From positions 62,001 through 126,000 of the forward strand of contig JAJYUH010000006.1 in the NCBI GenBank assembly GCA_021792635.1: a DNA stretch of 64,000 bases, written 5' to 3'. This DNA comes from Natronospirales bacterium. Lineage in GTDB: Bacteria > Pseudomonadota > Gammaproteobacteria > Natronospirales > REEB76. The position numbers were made by a program, and so were the translations under genes. Positions 32,282 to 40,440 of the stretch are shown here, one piece after another (positions within the stretch are counted from its first letter, which is position 1; every line of letters starts with the position of its first letter). Under the pieces are notes generated by a model, which was not told the origin of the DNA, searched no databases, and saw only the letters and a list, made by a program, of their open reading frames with translations.

Positions 32282-33960
32282 TCAGTGGTCGTCGTGGACG
32301 TATCGGCTTCCGCGCGACCACGATGCGGCCGCGGCGACCAGGCACACGACAGCCGCAAAGATGAACGCCTCAATCAGCCCCGCATGGAACGGATCAGAAA
32401 TCAGATTGGCGAAGAAGGAGTGCCCGGTCAACTCCATGCGGTTGGCGGCCGAAAGATGATCCAGCACGCCCGCGCCAACCAGCGTCTGGATCGGGTTGTA
32501 GCCGAGGAATGCTGCGAACAGAATCGAGACCGGCGGCAGGGCGCCAACGCGCCCGGCAACCGTTGCCGATACGCCGTGTTGCATCAGGCTGTGCGTCAGC
32601 GTCGTTGAGAGTGTCAGCGACAGGCCGATGATCATCAGCGTGAAAAAAACGCCGATCGAAAGCACCTGGGCGGAGTTCTGGAAGGTCGAATTCATGCCTC
32701 CCCCTGCGCCCCGGTCGCGCGCGGGCAGGCTGTTCATGATGGCCGCCCGGTTGGGCGCGGCGAAGGCGCCCATGGAGAGTCCGTTGAACAGGAGGATCAC
32801 GGCAAATACCCAGTAGTTGAAGTCGATGGGCAGCAGCATCAACAACAGGAAACTGGCGGCGGCTCCGATCATGCCGCCCGTGGCGAAATAGCGTGCACCC
32901 AGGCGATCGGACAGGTAACCCGAGAGCGGCCCCGCAAGCAGGAATCCCACGGTCAACGGAAGCATGAAGATACCCGCCCACAGCGGCGTCTGCGCGAAGC
33001 TGTAACCGTGCAGCGGCAGCCAGACTCCCTGCAGCCAGATGATGAGCATGAACATCAGGCCGCCGCGGCCGATGGCCGACAGAAATGTCGAGAGCGTGCC
33101 AAAGGTGAACGCCTTGATCTTGAACAGATGCAACCGGAACATCGGCGCGCGCGCGCTTCAATGATGACGAATGCAATCAGCGACGCCACGCCCGCTGCCA
33201 GCAAGGCAATCACCGACGCGCTCGTCCAGCCCATGTCATTGCCGTTGGCCGGTTCGATTCCGTACGTAATTCCGATCATGATCAGGATCAGCCCGGTGGC
33301 GAAGCTGGCGTTGCCGGCCCAGTCGATCCGGGCGCGATGGCGCTGCCCGAGTTCATTCAGCTTCAGGTAGGACCAGATGGTCCCGAAGACTCCGAACGGC
33401 ACCGATACCAGGAACACCAGCCGCCAGTCGATGGCAGCCAGCACGCCGCCGAGGATCAGGCCGATGAAGGAGCCGCTGATGCCGGCGATGTTGTTGATGC
33501 CCAGCGCCAGACCACGCTGGTTTGCCGGGAACGCGTCCGTCAGGATAGCGGCAGAGTTGGCGACCAGGAACGCAGCGCCGACGCCCTGGAAGATCCGCCC
33601 GACGATCAGCCAGTCCGCCCCGGTACGCGCCGTGAAAGGATCGAGCGCCAGCAGCAGCGAGGCCACGGTGAACACGACGAAGCCGAGGTTGTACATCTTC
33701 ACGCGCCCGAACATGTCGCCGAGGCGACCAAGGCTCACGACCAGTACGCTGCTCACGATCTGGAAGCCGAGGATCATCCAGAGCAGATAAAACGTGTTAC
33801 CCGGTTCAAGCGGATTCAATTTGATCCCGCGAAAGATTTCGGGCATCGCGATCAGCATGATCGAGGAGTCGATCGTCGCGAGCAGAACCCCGATGGTGGT
33901 GTTGGACAGTGCCAACCATTTGTAACGCGGAGAGATGCCTACTGAACTCGATGGGGTCAT
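32282..33960 (-). pseudogene. Frameshifted 14-TM MFS drug exporter (DHA2/EmrB type)
   Basis: Two abutting frames together make one exporter of about 560 residues. The first (from the ATG at 33960) has LATIDSSIMLIAMPEI, LGRLGDMFGRVKMYNLGF and FQGVGAAFLVANSAAI, the usual first-half motifs of the EmrB/QacA family. The second begins FRLHLFKIKAFTFGTLS and carries LSGYLSDRLGARYFATGG and six or so more helices. The break lies in a (GC)6 run at about 33145-33156; removing two bases or adding one restores the frame in the middle of IIEARA. It may be a real slippage mutation or a sequencing error. It lies downstream of an isochorismatase-like gene and a MarR regulator, a typical inducible efflux arrangement. 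Confidence 0.82.
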
Positions 33961-34017
33961 TGTCGAAACTCCGATGTCGGCCGGTGGTCCATGCGAAGCG
34001 GTCAATCGACTGGCGGC

Positions 34018-34581
34018 TCACGCGCGGGTGCTGTCGAGTAGAGCAATGATCTCCTGGGTCGTGCCGGTTTCGCCCAGCCTCGGGAATATCCACGTGATGC
34101 TGTTAGTGTGAGCCTCAGCGCTCAAGTCGGTCATGGCGTCGACGGCGAGGGTGACGTTGAACCCGTATTCGTAAGCATGACGTGCGGTCGACTCGACACC
34201 GATGCTGGTGGCGATGCCGGCTATCACGACCTGCGTGACGCCCAGCCTTTTCAGATACTTTTCGAGGTCCGTTTTCGTGAACGCCCCCCATGTCCGCTTC
34301 GTCACTCTATGGTCTCCCGGCTGTGGATTAAGCTCGGGGACGAGATCGGCCCACCCGGCGGGAAGCTGTCCACCTCTGCGAGCCTGTTCCGTTCGGCCCC
34401 GTGCTCCGCCGGCAACGTTGACGAGCACAACCGGCAAGCCATGTCGCCGGAATGCGTCGGCCAGTGCGCTGGCGTGCTTCACTACCCCGTCAGCCGGGCG
34501 CGCGGTGGGGAAAGCGAGGATGCCCTTCTGCAGATCGATGACAAGAAGAGCGGTCCTCAGATCAAGCGTAGTTACTGCCAT
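34018..34581 (-). CDS. Isochorismatase-family protein lacking the nucleophile Cys
   Basis: A 187-residue alpha/beta protein of the cysteine hydrolase family (ATG at 34581). ALLVIDLQKG carries the usual Asp and VTKRTWGAF the Lys of the triad. However, the third position reads ATSIGVEST where active members have Cys in place of the Gly. It may therefore be a non-hydrolytic member or use another mechanism; similar Gly variants occur in the family to my knowledge. It lies between a MarR regulator and a drug exporter on the same strand and is probably expressed with them. Confidence 0.82.
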   Translation of the reverse strand: MAVTTLDLRTALLVIDLQKGILAFPTARPADGVVKHASALADAFRRHGLPVVLVNVAGGARGRTEQARRGGQLPAGWADLVPELNPQPGDHRVTKRTWGAFTKTDLEKYLKRLGVTQVVIAGIATSIGVESTARHAYEYGFNVTLAVDAMTDLSAEAHTNSITWIFPRLGETGTTQEIIALLDSTRA

Positions 34582-34679
34582 GGTGTTCTCTCTCTGGTGA
34601 TTTGGACTGTAGCGTGCCCGGAGTGAGGCGCGACAAAGCGATTTCGGCAAGAAAGTGGATATCGGACGAGAGGGTCCGG

Positions 34680-35138
34680 TTACGAGTCGACGAGACGGTT
34701 GAGCAATTCGACGCCGGTCGCGAGTTCTTCCTGCTCACCTGGCGCAAGCTTTGTTCGAATGGCGCGCAACAACCAGTCCTCCCGCGCCGCCCGGCCAGCC
34801 TTGATCGCTTCCCGGCAGGCTGCAGTGAGAGACAAAATGGTTTGTCGCCCGTCGGCCGTATCCGGTGCGCCACTCACGAGCCCCGCCGCCTTCAGGACGG
34901 AAACAGTGGCACTCATGGATTGCGGGCGCACACCCTCAGCCTGTGCGAGGGTTGTCACTGTCGCAGGACCTTCGCGCTCCAAACGGGCGAGGACTTTTAG
35001 TTGAGACCAGGTGAAATCTCCCAGATGCGCCTCTTCACGCAGCCGCCGGCCCAGTTTGCCAATCAGAATACGAAGTTCCCCTGCTACAGCTGATGCGCGC
35101 ATAGCCTCGGGATTACCCTGCTGCTCGTTCATTTTCAT
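34680..35138 (-). CDS. MarR-family transcriptional regulator
   Basis: A 152-residue winged helix-turn-helix protein. FTWSQLKVLARLEREGPATVTTLAQAEGV and RPQSMSATVSVLKAAGLVS form the recognition region, and DTADGRQTILSLT the wing. It would act as a dimer that releases DNA when it binds a phenolic or similar compound. It is transcribed toward the isochorismatase-like protein and the exporter and is probably the local repressor. The AT-rich 80 bases upstream of its start (35139-35220) are the likely promoter and operator. Confidence 0.9.
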   Translation of the reverse strand: MKMNEQQGNPEAMRASAVAGELRILIGKLGRRLREEAHLGDFTWSQLKVLARLEREGPATVTTLAQAEGVRPQSMSATVSVLKAAGLVSGAPDTADGRQTILSLTAACREAIKAGRAAREDWLLRAIRTKLAPGEQEELATGVELLNRLVDS

Positions 35139-35700
35139 ACTCTAGCAGATAGGAAGGGTAACTACACATATAAACTACCAAGTTTATCTAACTATATTAA
35201 ACCATCTAAGCTAAAATGATGGGCCTCGCTAACCCTATATGGGCTTTAGACCCCGACCGGATTGTGCGGTCCGGGCTGCGTGTAACGCGCGAGGCTGAGT
35301 CCGGGTCCATCGGCGGTCGGCACCTACGCATCGATCACCTGCTGTAGATTTCCGTACGGCATTGACCCGGTCTTTTCAAATCTGCTGACTCCCGTAATCA
35401 CTCAAGAAATAATCACAGTCATCCATCAGCGTTGTCATGGTGGGTCAGTCACAAGTGAAAAGCCGGGGCACATCGCGATGGAAATCAATGTATTCCGCTG
35501 TAATTCGGCGTTCAGTCACGTCATGTCAGCGCGGCTGCGCGTTGTCTGCCGCTTGAGAACCTTGAGCTCATCCTCAAAGTGTCAGCAATTTTCTGGGAGG
35601 TTCGATTAAACGAACCCTTCGCGCAGCTTCCAGCTCGTATGCGTGCGGTCAGTCTGAGAAATCAATGCCGCCATGACTACTTTTCCCGGCCGAAAAGTCT
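35139..35700. other. Gene-free right part of the cassette
   Basis: The first 80 bases are AT-rich and should hold the promoter of the MarR gene. The rest shows no family-like open frame on either strand; a frame at 35579-35803 runs into engB antisense and has no support. No transposase remnant could be recognised. Confidence 0.4.
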
Positions 35701-35719
35701 TGTGCATCAGGGACATAAT
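35701..35719 (-). repeat. Right 19-bp inverted repeat
   Basis: Exact reverse complement of 31582-31600. It lies 21 bases from the end of engB. Inside the element the match continues only weakly (about six of ten further positions). Confidence 0.85.
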
Positions 35720-35740
35720 AGCGTTTTGAGAAAAATCCTC

Positions 35741-36331
35741 TCAGGCACCCGCCAGCCAGTCGCGGATCATCCGCCGTGCGGCTTCCGCGCCATCCCCGGA
35801 TAACGCCGAAAACACCTGTACCCCCGCACGCCCCTTGAGTCCGGCGCTCACGGCGCGCTGGGTTGCGAAGGCCGCAGTGCGGGAGAGCTTGTCTGCCTTG
35901 GTAAGCAGCGCCTGCACCGGCAGTTCCAGGGGCGCCACCCAGGCCAGCAATTGAGCGTCGAAGGCGGTCAGCGGCTGGCGGATGTCCATGACCAGCACCA
36001 GGCCGGCCAGCGAGGCCCGCGATGCAAAATAGTCCTGCATGAGCTGCGCCCAGCCGGCACGTATCGCTTGCGGAACCCTGGCGTAACCGTAGCCCGGCAG
36101 GTCCACCAAGCGCCGCTGTTCCTCCAGCTCGAAAATATTGATGAGCCGGGTGCGCCCCGGTGTCTTGCTCACGCGTGCCAGGCCTTTGATGCCGGCGATG
36201 GCATTCAGGGCGCTGGATTTGCCGGCATTGGAACGGCCGGCAAAGGCCACCTCGCGGCCCGCATCCGGCGGCAGGTCCCGTGGCGCGGCGACACTTTTTA
36301 AAAAATGAATATGGCGGAAATCAGCGGTCAA
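35741..36331 (-). CDS. engB: Ribosome biogenesis GTPase EngB (YsxC/YihA)
   Basis: A 196-residue GTPase needed for late assembly of the large ribosomal subunit. GRSNAGKSS is the P-loop, TPGRTRLIN the switch region, DLPGYGYA the G3 motif and TKAD the G4 motif. Its convergent placement with polA is conserved in gammaproteobacteria, but here a 4-kb cassette separates them. It is divergent from the cytochrome c4 gene, also a conserved order. Confidence 0.95.
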   Translation of the reverse strand: MTADFRHIHFLKSVAAPRDLPPDAGREVAFAGRSNAGKSSALNAIAGIKGLARVSKTPGRTRLINIFELEEQRRLVDLPGYGYARVPQAIRAGWAQLMQDYFASRASLAGLVLVMDIRQPLTAFDAQLLAWVAPLELPVQALLTKADKLSRTAAFATQRAVSAGLKGRAGVQVFSALSGDGAEAARRMIRDWLAGA

Positions 36332-36477
36332 ATAAGCGATTCCTGTGGAGCGGTCTTTGGAGCTTGGTGTAAAATCCGGGCTTCATCTGCGGCAGGCCGG
36401 GCAGTATGCCCCGCAGGACTACCCTCTGATCCTCTGCCGCCCGCCTGGCCCGAATTTCCCGTGAGGAGCTGTCCCGC

Positions 36478-37104
36478 ATGAACAAGTTTGTGATGACCGC
36501 GGCTGCCATAATCGCCTTCGCACTCGCCACCAGCGTGAGCGCCGCGGGCAACGCCGCGGCCGGCAAGACCAAGGCCGCCGTGTGCGCCGCCTGTCACGGC
36601 GCTGATGGTAACAGCGTCAATCCGCAATTTCCCAAACTCGCCGGCCAGAACGCGAACTACCTTGTCGAACAACTACAAGACTTCAAGTCCGGCAAACGCC
36701 CGAATGCCATCATGTCCGGCATGGCGGCGTCTCTGAGCGAACAGGACATGCAGGACATCGCCGCCTGGTTTTCCAGCCAGCCGGTGCAGCCCGGTGAGGC
36801 GAATCCCGGCCTGGTGACCATCGGCCAGCAGATTTACCGTGGTGGGGACAGGGAGAGCGGCGTGCCCGCCTGCCTCGCCTGCCACGGCCCCGATGGGGCC
36901 GGCAATCCCCCCATGAAGATTCCGCAGCTCGCCGGCCAGCATGCGGCCTACGTGGTGGCGCAGCTCAAAGCGTATGCCAGCGGCCAGCGCACCACCGATC
37001 CCCGCAAGATGATGGAAACCATCGCCTCGCGGCTCAGCGATGCGCAGATGCAGGCGGTGGCTTCTTACATCGAGGGTCTACACGGCACACCCATCCGGCC
37101 GTAA
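36478..37104 (+). CDS. Dihaem cytochrome c4
   Basis: A 208-residue periplasmic electron carrier with a signal peptide (about residues 1-22). It has two haem-binding CXXCH sites, CAACH near residue 36 and CLACH near residue 132, each in a cytochrome c domain with a downstream Met ligand. Cytochrome c4 passes electrons from the bc1 complex to terminal oxidases. It is followed by two dsbA genes, as in Pseudomonas, where DsbA and cytochrome maturation are linked. Confidence 0.94.
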   Translation: MNKFVMTAAAIIAFALATSVSAAGNAAAGKTKAAVCAACHGADGNSVNPQFPKLAGQNANYLVEQLQDFKSGKRPNAIMSGMAASLSEQDMQDIAAWFSSQPVQPGEANPGLVTIGQQIYRGGDRESGVPACLACHGPDGAGNPPMKIPQLAGQHAAYVVAQLKAYASGQRTTDPRKMMETIASRLSDAQMQAVASYIEGLHGTPIRP

Positions 37105-37174
37105 GCGGCTGAACTTTTCGCACGGTGCACGCTCTACGTGTTTGCACATTGAACGGGCCAGGACGGTATCGGCA

Positions 37175-37840
37175 ATGATCATGCAGAAGCTTCTCCTCCC
37201 CTTCGGGTTAGCTCTCGGCTTGCTGGCCGGCACCGCCCACGCGACCGGCGCGCCCGCTGCTTTCAAGGCAGGCATCAACTATATTCCGGTGGTGCCGGCA
37301 CAGCCCACCAGCGTCCCACCCGGCCAGATCCAGGTGGTTGAATTCTTCTGGTACGGTTGCGCGCGCTGTTTCGCGCTGCAACCCTACCTCGAAGCCTGGG
37401 ACAAGAATAAACCCGCCAATGTGGTACTGAAGCGTGTGCCTGCGGCGCTCAATCCGCAATGGGACATCGCCGCGCGCGCCTATTACACCGCCAGGCAGCT
37501 CGGCATTCCCGCCCAGGCCAACGATGCGATCTATCAGGCGCTGCAGATCAAACACATGAATCTCGCCACCGCGGCGGATTACGAGAATTTCTTTACCAGC
37601 CGGTTCGGCGTCACCGCGCAACAATTCGAAACCGTGTGGAATTCTCTCGAGGTGGATGCGCGGATTTCCCAAGCCAAGGTACTGGCACAGCGCTATGGCA
37701 TCACCGACGTGCCCACACTGGCGGTGAACGGCAAATGGCTCACCGGCGCCGGCTATCATCTGTCCAATGCGCAGATCATGGCTGCGGTGAATTGGCTGGT
37801 ACAGCAGGAGCAAACGGCGCTCACCGGCGGTGCACAATAG
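37175..37840 (+). CDS. dsbA: DsbA-family thiol oxidoreductase with CARC active site
   Basis: A 221-residue periplasmic thioredoxin-fold protein with a signal peptide ending AHA. The active site reads WYGCARCF (Cys62 and Cys65, codons 37358-37369), where DsbA normally has CPHC; the cis-Pro segment DVPTLAVNG is present. Replacing Pro-His with Ala-Arg should change the redox potential and the acidity of the first Cys, probably making it less oxidising. I choose the ATG at 37175 with AGGA upstream. It is a tandem paralogue of the normal dsbA that follows after 50 bases and may be specialised in substrate or act as a reductase or isomerase. Confidence 0.88.
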   Translation: MIMQKLLLPFGLALGLLAGTAHATGAPAAFKAGINYIPVVPAQPTSVPPGQIQVVEFFWYGCARCFALQPYLEAWDKNKPANVVLKRVPAALNPQWDIAARAYYTARQLGIPAQANDAIYQALQIKHMNLATAADYENFFTSRFGVTAQQFETVWNSLEVDARISQAKVLAQRYGITDVPTLAVNGKWLTGAGYHLSNAQIMAAVNWLVQQEQTALTGGAQ

Positions 37841-37890
37841 ATCCTGATTCTTAACTCGTCGCCGGTACGGCGATTTGCGGGAGAACTGAC

Positions 37891-38559
37891 ATGACAAAAC
37901 TGCGGAATTCATGCATCGGGCTGTTCGCCGCCTGCGCACTGCTCACCGGCGGCACGGCGCTGGCCGCCGGCATGACCAGCTTCCAGGAAGGCGTGAACTA
38001 CGTGCCCGTCTCGCCGGCCCAGCCCACCACCGTAGGCCCCGGCCAGATCGAGGTCATCGAGTTCTTCTGGTACGGCTGTCCCCACTGCTTTGCGTTCGAA
38101 CCGTATGTGGAGGCCTGGCTGCGGCATAAACCAGCGAACGTGGTGTACAAGCGCATCCCCGGCGCGTTCACCGGTGGCGAGCACTGGGACATAGATGCCC
38201 GGGCGTTTTATACCGCCCAGGTACTCGGCATCGGCGACAAGATACATGAACCGCTGTTCAACGCCATTCACTTGCAGAATCAGTACAATCTCACCAGCAG
38301 TAAAAGTGCGCTGCAAAAGTTCTTCGCCAAGTATGGTGTGAGCAAGCAGCGGTTCGACTCCACCTGGAGCTCCTTTGCGGTACAGCTCAAGATGAACCAG
38401 GCATTACAGACCGAGAAACGCTATGGCCTGGAGGGCGTGCCCACATTCGTCATCAACGGCAAGTGGATGACTGGTGCCGGTTATCAGATGGCACCCGCCG
38501 ACGCATTAAAGTGCGTTCAATACCTGGTGGGCAGGGAAGAGGCGGCCCTGAAAAAATAA
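37891..38559 (+). CDS. dsbA: Thiol:disulfide interchange protein DsbA
   Basis: A 222-residue periplasmic disulfide oxidase with a signal peptide (ending ALAA), the classic active site WYGCPHCF and cis-Pro segment GVPTFVINGKW. It introduces disulfides into exported proteins and is reoxidised by DsbB, which is not in the window. It shares the layout of the upstream paralogue throughout, so the two arose by tandem duplication. GGGAGAA precedes the ATG. Confidence 0.95.
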   Translation: MTKLRNSCIGLFAACALLTGGTALAAGMTSFQEGVNYVPVSPAQPTTVGPGQIEVIEFFWYGCPHCFAFEPYVEAWLRHKPANVVYKRIPGAFTGGEHWDIDARAFYTAQVLGIGDKIHEPLFNAIHLQNQYNLTSSKSALQKFFAKYGVSKQRFDSTWSSFAVQLKMNQALQTEKRYGLEGVPTFVINGKWMTGAGYQMAPADALKCVQYLVGREEAALKK

Positions 38560-38996
38560 CGCGGAATCCCGCTGAGCGGTAAACCGAGGTCATCCGGTTG
38601 CGGTTTGTCTTTCTGATTTTATTCCGCTCTTCGAATATTCCGCGGGTGCCGCGGTTGTCACCGTTCGCCTGCTTCTGCAATGTGCCGGACATCACGCCGG
38701 CGGCGTTCGACGCCGGATTTGCTGCGTTTCTTAATCCCCTGCCAGTACTCCGGCGCGGAGATGCCGCCGGCATGGTTCAGGGCTTGCATTTTCACATCCG
38801 TCCGCGCGGGGCGGGTGTGGACAGAAGAAAAACGCGGTACCCTCAAGCTCCGCCATTATCGCCTCCCCAGCCATTGCAGTGCCGCCAGGGGAGACATTTA
38901 TAGGCCGGAAACGCATGCCTGCCGACAGGGGGCTGGAAAACGCCGCCGGTTCCACTAAACTTCACCCCCCGCGCCACCGCCCCGGCCCACGTTCCC
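38560..38996. other. Intergenic region after the dsbA pair
   Basis: No family-like gene. A GC-rich inverted repeat (GCCGGCG, short loop, CGCCGG) near 38697-38720 could be a weak hairpin. Short frames on both strands, for example 38658-38846 on the minus strand, look partly protein-like but match nothing and lack translation signals. Confidence 0.35.
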
Positions 38997-40358
38997 ATGT
39001 CGCCTTTCGACACCACCCCCCGTCTGAGTCCCCAGGAACGCATGCAGCAGCATCTTCACCTCAAACCCTGGGACCCGCTGTACCGGGCCGCCATCCTGCT
39101 AAGCCTGATTGCCACCGTTTATTTCAGCTTCCGCTGGCATTTGTTTCAGCCGCTGTTGCGCGCCGCCGAGGAACACGAGTGGACACGTTTCATCGTGCAG
39201 CCCGGTATTCTGTGGATGCTCATGGGAACCATGATGCTGCTGTTCCGTACCCTGCTGTGGTTCCGCTATCGTACCCCGCCCATCGCCGGTTTCACCGACG
39301 CCCCGGTACTCACGGTCATCATTCCCGCCTACAACGAGGGCCCCATGGTGGCCCAATCCATAGACTCGGTGGCGGCCGCGCATTATCCGCGTGAACGGCT
39401 GGAGATTTTCGTGGTGGATGACGGCAGCGGCGACGATACCTGGGAACATATTGAAGCGGCGGCGGGACGTTACCCGGGCCTGGTGACGACGCTGCGTTTT
39501 CCGCAGAACCGCGGCAAACGCGCGGCGCTGGAAGCGGGATTCCGCCATGCGCGCGGCGATGTCATCGTCACGATTGATTCCGACAGCGTCATCGAGCGCA
39601 GCACCCTGCTCGCCATGGCGGGACCGTTCCGCGATCCGAAAGTGGGTGCCGTGGCCGGCAAGGTTACAGTGTACAACCGTGACGGCGGGCTCATTCCGCG
39701 CATGCTCAAGGTACGCTACGCGCTCAGCTTTGATTATCTGCGTGCGGTGCAATCCACCTATGGCACCGTGTACTGCTGTCCCGGCGCACTCGCCGGTTAC
39801 CGCGCCAGCGTGGTGCGCTCGGTACTGGACAACTGGGTGCGGCAGACTTTCATGGGCGTGACCTGTACTTACGGTGAGGATCGCTCCATGACCAACTACA
39901 TCCTGTCCCGGGGTTATGACACCGTGTACCAGCGTGCCGCCGTGGTGCACACCGTGGTGCCGGTCACCTACTGGAAACTCTGCAAGATGTTTCTGCGCTG
40001 GGACCGCAGCTATGTACGCGAAGAGCTGCGTTTCGCACGCATTGTGTGGAAACGGCCGCCGGGCCCACGGCTCATCGCTATTACCGACGCGCTGATCACC
40101 AACCTGCGCTACCCGATAAGCTGGGCGGCGCTGGTGCTGTTGGTGGCGATTATTGTCTGGCATCCCGCCACGTTGCTGCGTTTTCTGTGCGCCATCGGTA
40201 TCATGGCCAGCTTCAATATGCTGTATTACCTCCGCAGCGAACGTTCCTGGGATTTTGTTTACGGCATTTTCTATTCCTATTACTCCGCTTTCGCGTTGTT
40301 CTGGGTATTCCCTTATGCGGTGCTCACGGTGCGCGCCAAATCCTGGCTGACCCGCTGA
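38997..40358 (+). CDS. Processive GT2 glycosyltransferase, hyaluronan/chitin synthase-like
   Basis: A 453-residue membrane glycosyltransferase. Two N-terminal helices precede the GT2 domain: VTVYNRDGG in the middle, preceded by VVDDGSGDD and TIDSDS, and followed by GEDRSMTNYILSRGY and LRWDRSYVREE. The last two correspond to the GDDR and QxxRW region of hyaluronan, chitin and NodC synthases. Three or four helices at the C-terminus would form the export channel. It probably polymerises a UDP-sugar and secretes the chain; the sugar is unknown. No other polysaccharide genes are adjacent, which suits a self-contained synthase. Confidence 0.85.
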   Translation: MSPFDTTPRLSPQERMQQHLHLKPWDPLYRAAILLSLIATVYFSFRWHLFQPLLRAAEEHEWTRFIVQPGILWMLMGTMMLLFRTLLWFRYRTPPIAGFTDAPVLTVIIPAYNEGPMVAQSIDSVAAAHYPRERLEIFVVDDGSGDDTWEHIEAAAGRYPGLVTTLRFPQNRGKRAALEAGFRHARGDVIVTIDSDSVIERSTLLAMAGPFRDPKVGAVAGKVTVYNRDGGLIPRMLKVRYALSFDYLRAVQSTYGTVYCCPGALAGYRASVVRSVLDNWVRQTFMGVTCTYGEDRSMTNYILSRGYDTVYQRAAVVHTVVPVTYWKLCKMFLRWDRSYVREELRFARIVWKRPPGPRLIAITDALITNLRYPISWAALVLLVAIIVWHPATLLRFLCAIGIMASFNMLYYLRSERSWDFVYGIFYSYYSAFALFWVFPYAVLTVRAKSWLTR

Positions 40359-40402
40359 ACACGGCGGGTGCCAACCTGACCAGCTCTTGGTCATCGCCGG
40401 GT

Positions 40403-40408
40403 TATAAT
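40403..40408 (+). promoter_or_regulatory. Possible -10 element of the Nramp-like gene
   Basis: A perfect TATAAT lies 33 bases before the start codon, and AGGAG follows at about 40426-40430. No good -35 hexamer is visible. The overlapping AATGATTCTCA resembles half of a Fur site only. Confidence 0.4.
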
Positions 40409-40440
40409 GATTCTCACTCCCATCTAGGAGACCGGTTTCC

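Larger units (their letters stand above)
31582..35719. mobile_element. Candidate inverted-repeat-bounded cassette between polA and engB
   Basis: Perfect 19-bp inverted repeats (31582-31600 and 35701-35719) bound a 4.1-kb block holding a MarR-type regulator, an isochorismatase-like gene, a frameshifted exporter and unassigned sequence. The block interrupts a conserved gene pair (polA-engB). No transposase or target-site duplication was recognised, so it may be a transposon derivative that lost its transposase, or one mobilised in trans. Confidence 0.5.

Noticed and set aside
31582-35719. A named insertion sequence or transposon family for the inverted-repeat cassette
   Set aside because: No transposase or target duplication was seen and I could not match the repeat to a family from memory, so only a generic call is made.
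38598-38903. A 101-codon plus-strand gene after dsbA, and a 62-codon minus-strand frame in the same region
   Set aside because: No ribosome binding site, no recognisable fold and mutually exclusive; neither could be supported.
40395-40420. A Fur box controlling the Nramp-like gene
   Set aside because: Only one half-site resembles the consensus; the other half does not match.
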